Below, piece after piece: positions 45,112-53,402 of a DNA stretch of 64,000 bases. The DNA lies in the NCBI GenBank assembly GCA_022825065.1, contig JAJDYR010000026.1:42097-106096 (forward strand), in the 5' to 3' direction. A model generated the notes under the pieces. The model was not told the origin of the DNA. It ran no database searches and worked only from the letters and a program-made list of their open reading frames with translations. Every line of letters starts with the position of its first letter. Positions within the stretch are counted from its first letter, which is position 1. The position numbers were made by a program, and so were the translations under genes. This DNA is from a bacterium (GTDB taxonomy: Bacteria; UBA8248).

Positions 45112-45495
45112 TCATGAAGAACAAGACAATACGCGATTGGCCACTTCCATTTCCATGACACCAGGCTGCCTCCCAACACCCTCGACAAAGGCGGCATCCG
45201 CTCCCGCCATTTCAAGCTGGAAAACAGCCTCGCTCAAATCCGTGTTCGGGGACAATGATATCCCTCGTCTCGAAGGCATGCCCGTTTTGGCGACCTCGCC
45301 AACTTCCTGAAAAACCTCGGGCACACGAATAAACACATCAAGGTCCTCTTTGTTCACAATACCGATCAAGCGCTTGTGGTCAAAAACAGCCGCCCAAGGC
45401 GCGTTTATCCTGTTCATGGCCGTCCAGGCTTCTCTGGCATCTTCCTCCGCTCCAACAATCGCTACCGCCTGCAAAAAACACTCCCTGACTTTCAT
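45112..45495 (-). CDS. CBS-domain protein
   Basis: A 127-residue protein with a tandem CBS pair. The first reads VAIVGAEEDAREAWTAMNRI with AAVFDHKRLIGIVNKEDLD, the second GISLSPNTDLSEAVFQLEMA. CBS pairs bind adenine nucleotides and sense energy state. The protein has no attached enzyme domain. Its ATG overlaps the stop of the enoyl-CoA hydratase-like gene (ATGA), suggesting a regulatory link to that pathway. Confidence 0.78.
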   Translation of the reverse strand: MKVRECFLQAVAIVGAEEDAREAWTAMNRINAPWAAVFDHKRLIGIVNKEDLDVFIRVPEVFQEVGEVAKTGMPSRRGISLSPNTDLSEAVFQLEMAGADAAFVEGVGRQPGVMEMEVANRVLSCSS

Positions 45496-46193
45496 CGGTC
45501 GATTTTCCCGGCTGCCGATAAATCCCCGAAGCGCGTCATCGCTTCAACTTTCAAAAAAGTTGATTTCATGGCCTTTAGTCTTTCCAGCGGATGTTGGGCT
45601 ATTTTACTGGCCAGATCGCGGACTTGCGCCATCAAGTCTCTTTTCGATGTGACGCGATTCACCAATCCTAAGTGATATCCCTCTCGCGCATCAAATCTTC
45701 TGCCGGTGAGCACCAAATCTTTCGCAGCGGAAACAAAAATCTGCCGCGTCAGGCGAACAGTAGCGTCTCCTCCGGGAAATACCCCCAACGCAGTCTCCGG
45801 ATATCCCAAAACAGCATCGCTAACCGCAACACGAATATCACATGAGAGCATCAACACCATCCCCCACCCGAAAGCGGGTCCGTTTACGGCTGCTATGGTC
45901 GGGATGGGCAGTTCACGAAGTGCCGTGCTCCACCTCTCGCCCAACATCATGAAGCGCTTCGCCTGTTCTTCCGTATGGGTGGCGCTTTCCTTGAGGTCGC
46001 GCCCTGAAGAAAAGGAGCTTCCCTCTCCCGTCACAATCAGTACCTTAATACCCGGCGTCTTTTCAATTTCATCCATCTCTTTACACATGGCTTCCATCAA
46101 TGATGTGTTGAACGCATTTCGCGCTTCCGGCCGATTAACGGTGATGCTCGCGACATGGGATTCGATTTGTGTGATGAGGAAGTCTGTATTCAT
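45492..46193 (-). CDS. Enoyl-CoA hydratase/isomerase family protein (copy 2)
   Basis: A crotonase-fold protein of 233 residues. ITVNRPEARNAFNTSLMEAM, the oxyanion-hole loop VTGEGSSFSSGRDLKE and IAAVNGPAFGWGMVLMLSCD are clear. At the two glutamate positions of true hydratases, DAVLGYPETALGVFPGGDAT has the first Glu (PETALG). It is similar to the upstream crotonase gene, including SSGRDLKESATHT, so the two are paralogues. ATG at 46193; the CBS gene overlaps its end. Confidence 0.88.
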   Translation of the reverse strand: MNTDFLITQIESHVASITVNRPEARNAFNTSLMEAMCKEMDEIEKTPGIKVLIVTGEGSSFSSGRDLKESATHTEEQAKRFMMLGERWSTALRELPIPTIAAVNGPAFGWGMVLMLSCDIRVAVSDAVLGYPETALGVFPGGDATVRLTRQIFVSAAKDLVLTGRRFDAREGYHLGLVNRVTSKRDLMAQVRDLASKIAQHPLERLKAMKSTFLKVEAMTRFGDLSAAGKIDR

Positions 46194-46209
46194 GTCTTGT
46201 CACAATGAA

Positions 46210-46238
46210 CAAAAAGCCCGTCCCCTAAGGGACAGGCT
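46210..46238 (-). terminator. Rho-independent terminator between the two crotonase genes
   Basis: On the minus strand AGCCTGTCCC-TTAG-GGGACGGGCT forms a strong stem with one mismatch, followed by TTTTTG. It lies 30 nt after the stop of the 46268-47050 gene and so separates the two crotonase transcripts. Confidence 0.75.
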
Positions 46239-46267
46239 CGATACTACAAGTAAGATTTGGCGCCCTT

Positions 46268-47050
46268 TTATTCTCCGGTAAAAACAGGTTTCCTCTTCTC
46301 TTTGAACGCCTGCAGCGCCTCGGCGAAATCCCTGGTGTGATTCAACGGCAACCTGTGGGCGTTCGAAAATTCGATAGCCTGAGCGAGCGGCATATCGAGC
46401 GTCTGATCGATCACTTTTTTCGCGCCACGAACACCCAAGGGGCCATTGTCTCTGATCCGCTCCGCGATGGAAGTGGCTTCATCCATCAACACATCCAGCG
46501 GATGCGCTTTGTTCACCAAACCGATGCGCTCGGCTTCTTTTCCATCGATTCGTTTGCTCGTGAAAACCAACTCTTTCGCCTGACCGGCCGGCATGACCCT
46601 TTGAAGCCAGACCACACCGCCGGCTCCGGGGAAAATACCCAAACTGCATTCCGGGAAACAAAGAGTGGCTTCTTCCGCAGCCAGTCTGATATCGCATACC
46701 AGGGTAATTTCCACGCCCCAGCCGAACGTATGGCCATTGATGGCTGCGATGGTGGGCATGGGCAAGCGCTCCCATAACGATGTCGCCGCCATCACATAGC
46801 GCTGATATTGATCGGCCATCTCTTTCGTATGGGTGGTGCTTTCTTTCAGGTCGCGGCCCGTGCTGAAACCACGTCCCTCTCCTGTGAGAATGACCACCCG
46901 CACATCTTGCGCGTCGGCCAAAGTTCGCGTCAATTCCACGAATTCTTCCGCCATCTTGAAGCTGATTGCGTTCAGACTCTCCGGACGGTTGAACTTCACT
47001 ACCGCCAATCCATCTTCTTCCGTATAGGATAATGTTTCAAATTCGCGCAC
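46268..47050 (-). CDS. Enoyl-CoA hydratase/isomerase family protein (copy 1)
   Basis: A 260-residue crotonase-fold protein. VVKFNRPESLNAISFKMAEE, LTGEGRGFSTGRDLKESTTH and IAAINGHTFGWGVEITLVCD are typical; the active-site helix reads FPECSLGIFPGAGGVVWLQR. It carries ATLCFPECSLG, with one of the two catalytic Glu. The GTG at 47050 is preceded by AGGAGG; an in-frame start at 47080 is less likely. It follows the UGSC selenoprotein gene by 40 nt on the same strand, so the two may share a transcript. Confidence 0.88.
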   Translation of the reverse strand: MREFETLSYTEEDGLAVVKFNRPESLNAISFKMAEEFVELTRTLADAQDVRVVILTGEGRGFSTGRDLKESTTHTKEMADQYQRYVMAATSLWERLPMPTIAAINGHTFGWGVEITLVCDIRLAAEEATLCFPECSLGIFPGAGGVVWLQRVMPAGQAKELVFTSKRIDGKEAERIGLVNKAHPLDVLMDEATSIAERIRDNGPLGVRGAKKVIDQTLDMPLAQAIEFSNAHRLPLNHTRDFAEALQAFKEKRKPVFTGE

Positions 47051-47090
47051 GTGCCCCTCCTGGGAAATACTTTTTCTCAAATAATTCGGA

Positions 47091-47621
47091 TCAGCTTTTC
47101 AGGTGGCCGGCCACTTCTTCGACAAACTTCAGCGTCGTGTCTCTCATTTCATCGGGCTGCAAATTACTGACCGGGTGAGGAAGCTGAATATAAGGATGCC
47201 CTTCCATGCCCTTGCCACGGAATTGAAAGTCCGCCGCGTTCTTGAACGCCTCGGTGATAATGGTCGTTGATGGAATGCCCCGTTTTTCAAATTCAACCGT
47301 GTCGTGCACACTGCACAACGTGCAGGAGCCTCAGCCTCCCAATGCGGCTATTGCCACATCCACCTCCTGGGCCATTTCTTCGATCATTTCATCAGTGGCC
47401 GGCCTCGAGTAATGCTCCTTTCGCCTCGAAATGACTCTGGCTACATCGTATTGCTCGCGGAGGGCATTGCCTAAGGTTTCCAAAATGATATCCGCTTGTT
47501 CTTTGGTGTTATCGAGAAGCCCTACCACCTTTCCCGAAAGATCGCCGGGCCGTTGCGCAAGCTCGATTCGCGCGGCCGATCCTCCCGCCGTCGGATCAAT
47601 GAATCCCATTCCGTTCGCCAT
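47091..47621 (-). CDS. Predicted selenoprotein of the UGSC family
   Basis: Two reading frames on the minus strand join in frame through TGA (47331-47333) into one 176-residue protein. The N-terminal half has GFIDPTAGGSA and KVVGLLDNTKEQADIILETL; the junction reads DVAIAALGG-Sec-GSCTLCSVHDT, the UGSC motif that names a family of predicted selenoproteins. Sec is residue 97 and Cys 100 and 103 follow. ATG at 47621 has GGAG 6 nt upstream. A SECIS-like stem starts 11 nt after the TGA. The U-G-S-C centre suggests a thiol/selenol redox site; the true function is unknown. Cys-containing members are known as CGSC, to my recollection. Confidence 0.85.
47301..47319 (-). promoter_or_regulatory. Candidate bacterial SECIS element in the UGSC gene
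   Basis: GTTGTGC-AGTGT-GCACGAC on the minus strand forms a 7-bp stem (one G-U) with an AGUGU loop. It starts 11 nt after the TGA, and the loop lies 18 nt after it with G in second position, as in E. coli fdhF. An alternative fold CTGCAC-GTT-GTGCAG is possible. Confidence 0.68.
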
Positions 47622-47816
47622 GGTTTTCTCCAAATGATATGTGAATTCAACCGAAACCAAATAATATCCCGCAATTCATTCCTTGTCTACGATATCAACT
47701 CTTTCGATTTTCCCATGAAAATGCGAATGATGTTTTTTCCGCTTCTCAGTTTCGCGGAATTTTGGCAAAATCAAGTCTAATTCACGGCAATCCTCTTAAC
47801 CTTAAGGAGCAAACAA

Positions 47817-50078
47817 ATGGCCGATTACGATATCATCGGCAAGTCGAATGTCCGATACGATGCAATCCCGAAAGCAGATGGCTCCATGCCCTACGGAGAA
47901 GACGCGATCCCTGCAGGCGCTTTGCAGTGCGGCGTGCTGTTTACGCCCGTCCCCGTAGGTCGCCTCAAAAAGCTCGACACTTCCAAAGCCGAAAAAATCC
48001 CAGGCGTTGCCGCCATTCTGACCGCAAAGGACATTCCAGGCACAAACGCGCGATTCGGCTCCGGCACGCCGGGCCTGCCCCATCAGCCGGTGCTGGTTGA
48101 GGATAAAATTGAATTTACCGGAGACGCTCTCGCCATCGTAGGCGCCGAAAACAGAGAAGCGCTTGATGCCGCGATAGCTGCGATCGAATTGGAAATCGAG
48201 GCGGAAGAGGGCGTGTGGACAACGCGTCACGATGAAACTAGCGCCGAGAAACGACAAGCGTGTGACTTTGAAGCTACACGTGGAGACGTAAAAAGAGCGT
48301 TTGACGAAGCCGATGTAGTGATTGAGAAAACATACACCACACAACTTGCTGAACACGCCTTCCTGGAACCCGCTTCCGGTACTTCCTGGATGGAGGAAGA
48401 CGGCGTCATCACCATCCGCGTCGGCACACAGCTCATTGAATACTATCGCGCCATTGCGGCGATTTTAGGAATCTCGCACAGCCGCGTCCGCCACCTCGGT
48501 ACTTATGTCGGCGGCGGATTCGGCGCCAAGGGCATGCTGACCGTGGAACCTTACCTGGCGCTGCTCACCTGGCATACACAAAGACCCGCCGTAATGGTTT
48601 TGGGTCGCGAGCACGGCATCCGAAACACCTCGAAAAAACATCCTTTCTATATGAAGTACAAAACGGGAGCGACCAAGGACGGGAAAATCCTGGCCGTACA
48701 GGCGGACATCGTAGGAGACGCAGGCGCATATCCGTATAAGTCGAATCTTTTCCTCCTGGGCGCCATGTGCATCGCCGCAGGCCCGTACGATGTGCCCAAC
48801 GCAAAAATACGTGCGCATGGTTATCTCACCAACAATCCCATCACCAACGCGATGCGCGGTGTCGGATCGAACCAGGTTTGCTTCGCGTATGAGACCCAAA
48901 TGAACCTGGTTGCAGACGCCATCGGGATGGATAAATACGAATTCAGGCGAAAAAATTTCATCCAGAAAAACCAGGAACTGCCGACCGGACAGAAAATACC
49001 TTATGAACCGAACCTGGAAGGGTGCCTCGACAGTGCGCTTCAGGCTTTGGGCGAACCCACAGAGCCAGGCCCGGGCAAACGCATTGGGCGTGCGGCGGCG
49101 GCGAACATCACCGGCTACGGAAGGCCGCATGACGATGCGAATGCGGCGGTTCACCTCGAGCCGGACGGCAGCGCCGTGGTTCGCGTGAGCGCGCCGGATA
49201 TAGGCGCCGGCCAGGGCGCTACGCTTCAAAGCATCACGGCTGAAACCCTGGGGCTCAGGCTCGATCAGGTTTCCACACGCCTGTCCGATTCCGCTACTAC
49301 GCCGCTCTCGGGCATCACTGCGGGTTCCCGCCAGACCCTCATGGCTGGGCACGCCGTTCGACTCGCCGCAGATGAGGTTCGGAAAGCCGTGACCAAAGGC
49401 GCTGCCTCGTTACTTGAGGCTGCAGAAGAGGACATTCGCCTTGGAGGAGGGGAGGCATGGGTGGCCTCCGCTCCCGAGAGAAGAGTTGGCATCGGTGCTG
49501 CAGCCGGCGAAGCCAAAAAAATGGGTGAAGCACTGCATTGCACGCATGGTTACAACATGCCGGGACATGAATATGAAAATCCGGAGCGATACATGAACGG
49601 CATGGGCGGATGGTCGGACTACACATTCGGCGTTCATGCAAGCGAAGTGGAAGTCGACATCGAAACCGGCGAAGTGAATCTCTTGAAGCACGTCGCTTCC
49701 CATGACGTCGGACGAGCGCTGAACCCTCAAAGCGTGGAAGGGCAATTCGAAGGCGGCGCGGTAATGGGAATCGGATATGCGCTGCACGAGGAAATCACCA
49801 TGGTGGAAGGAGACTGCCGCTCACAAAGCTTTCATGAGTATCTGATCCCCACCTCATCGGATATAGGTGAATTTGAGTCCGTCGTCCTCGAATGCGGGGA
49901 AGGGGCGGGTCCATATGGCGCACGCGGCGTCGGCGAGCCTCCGTGCAATAACGCGCCGGCCGCCGTCGCCCTCGCCATCAACGATGCGATAGGAACGGAA
50001 GTCTACGATCTGCCCATCACGCCCGAGCGAGTCTGCTGGGCGGTAACAAAGAAAAACGGTAAAAGCAACGGTCATTAA
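47817..50078 (+). CDS. Xanthine dehydrogenase family protein, molybdopterin-binding subunit
   Basis: A 753-residue large subunit of the molybdenum hydroxylase family. TPVPVGRLKKLDTSKAEKIP and PGVAAILTAKDIPGTN open the first domain, TYVGGGFGAKGM and NAMRGVGSNQVCFAYETQMN bind the cofactor, and GARGVGEPPCNNAPAAVALA holds the catalytic Glu of GVGEP. FAD and 2Fe-2S subunits normally encoded next to it are not seen. The ATG at 47817 has AAGGAG 7 nt upstream. It is divergent from the UGSC gene, with 195 bp between. Confidence 0.9.
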   Translation: MADYDIIGKSNVRYDAIPKADGSMPYGEDAIPAGALQCGVLFTPVPVGRLKKLDTSKAEKIPGVAAILTAKDIPGTNARFGSGTPGLPHQPVLVEDKIEFTGDALAIVGAENREALDAAIAAIELEIEAEEGVWTTRHDETSAEKRQACDFEATRGDVKRAFDEADVVIEKTYTTQLAEHAFLEPASGTSWMEEDGVITIRVGTQLIEYYRAIAAILGISHSRVRHLGTYVGGGFGAKGMLTVEPYLALLTWHTQRPAVMVLGREHGIRNTSKKHPFYMKYKTGATKDGKILAVQADIVGDAGAYPYKSNLFLLGAMCIAAGPYDVPNAKIRAHGYLTNNPITNAMRGVGSNQVCFAYETQMNLVADAIGMDKYEFRRKNFIQKNQELPTGQKIPYEPNLEGCLDSALQALGEPTEPGPGKRIGRAAAANITGYGRPHDDANAAVHLEPDGSAVVRVSAPDIGAGQGATLQSITAETLGLRLDQVSTRLSDSATTPLSGITAGSRQTLMAGHAVRLAADEVRKAVTKGAASLLEAAEEDIRLGGGEAWVASAPERRVGIGAAAGEAKKMGEALHCTHGYNMPGHEYENPERYMNGMGGWSDYTFGVHASEVEVDIETGEVNLLKHVASHDVGRALNPQSVEGQFEGGAVMGIGYALHEEITMVEGDCRSQSFHEYLIPTSSDIGEFESVVLECGEGAGPYGARGVGEPPCNNAPAAVALAINDAIGTEVYDLPITPERVCWAVTKKNGKSNGH

Positions 50079-50097
50079 CAGACTTCAATCACAAAAG

Positions 50098-50126
50098 AGC
50101 CCCGGCAATTTTGTCGGGGCTTTTCC
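50098..50126 (+). terminator. Bidirectional terminator between convergent genes
   Basis: AGCCCCG-GCAATTTTGT-CGGGGCT is a strong stem with TTTTCC after it on the plus strand and CTTTTGTG after it on the minus strand. It can end both the molybdenum hydroxylase transcript and the four-paralogue transcript. Confidence 0.85.
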
Positions 50127-50231
50127 TTTAGAAAACACTAAAACATTTGTGGCTTCACAAAGATTTTTAGCAGGGAGCACGGCTATTTCTGCCGCGCCAT
50201 CTTGGCATTACAACCCGCATACCTGCACAAT

Positions 50232-51251
50232 TTACAAGTTAAATTGTTTTGTCACGGCCCGACACGCCACGGTGATCCCGTGCATGACCATGCTCGAGGG
50301 TGAACCCCTGCTTCCCGCGACGATCAGGTGGAGATCGTCGGGATCTCCGACTGCTGGCACGAAAAAATCGTCATCGTTCACGTCCACGGGAAACGGCCAG
50401 CGATCCGCGCCTTTCTCTCCCCTCCAGATACCGCCGCGCTTGATATCCCCGATAGTGCGCCCGCCCATTTCCAGTAAATTTTGATGGACATCACTGCGAG
50501 TCAGCCCGGCGTCAGCGCAAAGATGCGCATGTTGCGCGCCCAGGACAACCGCCATATCCGCTTGCCGATACATATTGGGCCCACCCAAGGCGGACATCAT
50601 ATCGGCCACCGTCGTCAGAAGCCGGTCGGGGGTGAGGCTCGCATCGTCCCATACCTGCACGGGTCCTTCGAGAGGAATCATGGTCACCACGTTGTCGTTC
50701 TTTGAAAACCCTTTGGACTCCACATACGACTCCCAGGGAGATTCCTCCTCGTTCTCCATGATGCAAAAGGTGTTTCGCCAGGGGCCGCCAAAACCGCCGA
50801 GACAGGTGACCCCGGGAATGCCTCCTCCCACGTTCATCATGATGAGCCTCACGGCGCGGCCGATGGTCAGATTTGCGCGAAAACCGGGACCCATGCAGCC
50901 CACACCGCCGTGCAGTCCGATTTCACTGGCGTAAGGGCCATTGACCAATAGAAAAGGGGCGCCCGCGCTCGTTGTGGCCTGAATCAGATTCACGTTGAAA
51001 CGCTCATCGAGAAGCGCTTCCAGCCCGGCTATCAGCACCGGCATGTATTCAGGCTTGCAACCCGCCATCACGGCATGGGCCGCCACGCTTTGAATGCTGA
51101 GTTCATCCCCTGCCGGAGCTACGTGGCCAAGCACTTCGCCCGGCTCCCTGGTCGTTCCCGAGAGCATCAAGCCAATCCTCTCTTCCGTCGGCGTCACGAC
51201 AGGCAGGCCGTCCGACCATTCTTTATCGAAGAAAAACTCGAACTCATCCAT
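50232..51251 (-). CDS. Conserved ~340-residue protein, tandem paralogue 4 (WSDGLPV family)
   Basis: I do not recognise a characterised function. The 339-residue product starts DEFEFFFDKEWSDGLPVVTP and shares with its three neighbours PTEER, HAVMAGCKPEY, VNGPYA, GLHGGVGCMGPGFRAN, TIGRAVRL and ENEEESPWE. The two Cys of MAGC and GxGC are kept in all four. No signal peptide or membrane helix is seen, so the protein is probably cytosolic. The ATG at 51251 has GAGGA upstream. It is last of the four in the transcript. The gene ends in the shared terminator region. Confidence 0.75.
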   Translation of the reverse strand: MDEFEFFFDKEWSDGLPVVTPTEERIGLMLSGTTREPGEVLGHVAPAGDELSIQSVAAHAVMAGCKPEYMPVLIAGLEALLDERFNVNLIQATTSAGAPFLLVNGPYASEIGLHGGVGCMGPGFRANLTIGRAVRLIMMNVGGGIPGVTCLGGFGGPWRNTFCIMENEEESPWESYVESKGFSKNDNVVTMIPLEGPVQVWDDASLTPDRLLTTVADMMSALGGPNMYRQADMAVVLGAQHAHLCADAGLTRSDVHQNLLEMGGRTIGDIKRGGIWRGEKGADRWPFPVDVNDDDFFVPAVGDPDDLHLIVAGSRGSPSSMVMHGITVACRAVTKQFNL

Positions 51252-51286
51252 ACGTTCATCCTCACAAGCAAAGCTGACAGAAAGAC

Positions 51287-52303
51287 TTATGGTTGATATT
51301 CCACCGAGACCGCCCCGCTGCCATCCACCCAGCCGGGCATGACGGCCGTCACCGGTCCAGGCGTACCCCCTGCGACGAGAAGAATCAGATCGTCCTCATC
51401 TTTAATCGCCGGCACGAGAAGCGAATCATCCTGCAGGTCCACGTCAAATGGCCACTTGGCCATCATCTCCTCACGCCAATAGCCTGATTTTCTAAGCTCT
51501 CCAAGTGGTCTGCGTGCAAGTTCCATGATTCGACGATGAACGTCTTCCTTGCTTAAACCAGCCGCCGCGCACATGCGCGCATGATCGGGACCCAAAGCAA
51601 CGACCACCTGGGTTTTGAGCCAGATATTCAGCGAGCCCAAGGTGGATATTTTATCCGCAAGACCCACGAAAAAAGATTCCGGCTCCTTGGAATAATCATC
51701 GATATAGCCTTGAGGCGCCTCCGTCATCACGGCGGTAACGACATCGTCATCCTGCTGAAATCCCCTCGTGACGGACAATGGCTCCCAGGGGCTTTCCGCT
51801 TCGTTCTCGGCGATGCAAAACGTATATCTGGCAGGCGAGCCGAACGTGCTCATCGAGGCGGAAACCGGCACACCGCCGCCCAGATTCATGAGTATTAACC
51901 TGATGGCGCGTCCAATCGTCGCATTCGCCCGAAAACCCGGCCCGAAGCACCCCGTGCCGCCGTGCAGACCGATTTTTTTCGCATAGGGTCCGTTCACGAT
52001 GATCAGAGGGGCCGCGCTGTGCATGGTGCCCTGTACGCCGTTCAAGTTGAGTTTCGGCGCAAGAAGCGCTCCAAGTCCTGCAATAACAAGGGGCAAATAC
52101 GAAGGCTCACACCCCGCCATCACGGCGTGCGCGGCAATCGCCTCCACGCTGGTCTCCCCCATGAGGGGCGGCACCAAACCGATAATTTCCGAGGTTTCAA
52201 GCCTCGTACCCGAAAGCATGGCGGCCATTCGCTCTTCCGTAGGGGGAATTACCGGCAGGCCGTCCGACCAGGGTTTTTGAAAGAAAAACTCGAATTCATC
52301 CAT
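51287..52303 (-). CDS. Conserved ~340-residue protein, tandem paralogue 3 (WSDGLPV family)
   Basis: A 338-residue paralogue with DEFEFFFQKPWSDGLPVIPP at the start, HAVMAGCEPSYLP, VNGPYAKKIGLHGGTGCFGP, RANATIGRAIRLILMNLGGG and ENEAESPWEPL. It differs most in the middle (PVSASMSTFGSPARY) and at the C-terminus, where LLVAGGTPGPVTAVMPGW replaces MHGW. Function unknown. 35 nt separate it from the next gene. Confidence 0.75.
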   Translation of the reverse strand: MDEFEFFFQKPWSDGLPVIPPTEERMAAMLSGTRLETSEIIGLVPPLMGETSVEAIAAHAVMAGCEPSYLPLVIAGLGALLAPKLNLNGVQGTMHSAAPLIIVNGPYAKKIGLHGGTGCFGPGFRANATIGRAIRLILMNLGGGVPVSASMSTFGSPARYTFCIAENEAESPWEPLSVTRGFQQDDDVVTAVMTEAPQGYIDDYSKEPESFFVGLADKISTLGSLNIWLKTQVVVALGPDHARMCAAAGLSKEDVHRRIMELARRPLGELRKSGYWREEMMAKWPFDVDLQDDSLLVPAIKDEDDLILLVAGGTPGPVTAVMPGWVDGSGAVSVEYQP

Positions 52304-52344
52304 TGGAAAATGACTTTACCAGACGGAATGCGGGGAATCCGGCA

Positions 52345-53379
52345 TCAAACTTCATACACTCCGTGAACGGCGCGGCTGCCGCCGCTCCACCCGTGGCAGA
52401 CCGCGCTTCCCGATCCCCAGCCGCCCGCGACGATCAAATGGAGGTCACGGGGATCCTTGATCACGGGAACGAAAAACTCATCATCGTCGGGATCCGTGTG
52501 GATATACATGGCCAGCGCGCGCTCACGCCGCCAGTTGCCGCCTTGTTTCAGGTCCTTCACCTTGTGGCCGGCCAGCTCGCACAGCCGCTGGTGCACGTCC
52601 GCGCGCGTGAGGCCGCCCTCGGAACAAATCTTCGCATGCTGGGGATTCATGGCGACGACCATATCGGTCCTGGGCGCGTGCATGTTCCAGGAACCCAGAC
52701 CCGTCATCGCATCGGCGATTCCCCGGAGCAGCCTCCCGGGCTCCTCGCTGACGTCATCGAAGGTCAGGCGCGGGCTTTCCACCATGGCCATGGTGATCAC
52801 GTTCTCGTCCGCCCCGTATCTTCTTGATTCGGCGAGCGTCTCCCAGGGGTGAAACTGGAGGTTCTCCGTGATGCACGCGGTATAGCGCAGCGGCGTGCCG
52901 AAAATCGTCATGGAAGAAACGCCCGGGATGCCCCCGCCCAGGTTCATCAGAATCAGGCGAATCGCGCGGCCGATGGAGGCGTTGGCCCTGAATCCGGGGC
53001 CGAAACAGCCATTGCCCCCGTGAATGCCGATTTCCCCGGAATAGGGGCCGTTCACGATCATCAGGGGCGCCACGCCGTGCATCGTGCCCTGCACGCCGTT
53101 CATGTTGAACTCATCGCGAAGCATGAGGGAGGTGGCGCCGAGTACGACCGGCAGGTATTCCGGCTTGCAGCCCGCCATGACCGCATGAACCGCCACGCTA
53201 TGAACCGTGGCCTCCCCCATAGCGGGAGGAACCTGGCCGATGACCTCGGCAGGGCTTCTCTTCGTGCCCGAGAGCATGCGCTCGATGCGCTCTTCGGTCG
53301 GGGTGACGACGGGCAGGCCGTCCGACCAGGGTTTTTCCAGGAAAAACTCGAATTCGTCTTGAGGATCGTTCAAAATCAC
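52345..53379 (-). CDS. Conserved ~340-residue protein, tandem paralogue 2 (WSDGLPV family)
   Basis: A 344-residue paralogue, with DEFEFFLEKPWSDGLPVVTP, HAVMAGCKPEYLPVVLG, VNGPYSGEIGIHGGNGCFGP and RANASIGRAIRLILMNLGGG. The ENExESPWE motif is changed to ENLQFHPWETL, so the acidic pair before PWE is lost here. The start is GTG at 53379 with AGAGG close upstream. Function unknown. Confidence 0.75.
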   Translation of the reverse strand: MILNDPQDEFEFFLEKPWSDGLPVVTPTEERIERMLSGTKRSPAEVIGQVPPAMGEATVHSVAVHAVMAGCKPEYLPVVLGATSLMLRDEFNMNGVQGTMHGVAPLMIVNGPYSGEIGIHGGNGCFGPGFRANASIGRAIRLILMNLGGGIPGVSSMTIFGTPLRYTACITENLQFHPWETLAESRRYGADENVITMAMVESPRLTFDDVSEEPGRLLRGIADAMTGLGSWNMHAPRTDMVVAMNPQHAKICSEGGLTRADVHQRLCELAGHKVKDLKQGGNWRRERALAMYIHTDPDDDEFFVPVIKDPRDLHLIVAGGWGSGSAVCHGWSGGSRAVHGVYEV

Positions 53380-53402
53380 TCACCTCTTGAAATACAAGGG
53401 TT

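Noticed and set aside
45112..45495. Possible additional selenoprotein or truncated gene at the CBS protein
   Set aside because: The 127-residue length matches a complete CBS pair and the stop is not preceded by a conserved cysteine context.
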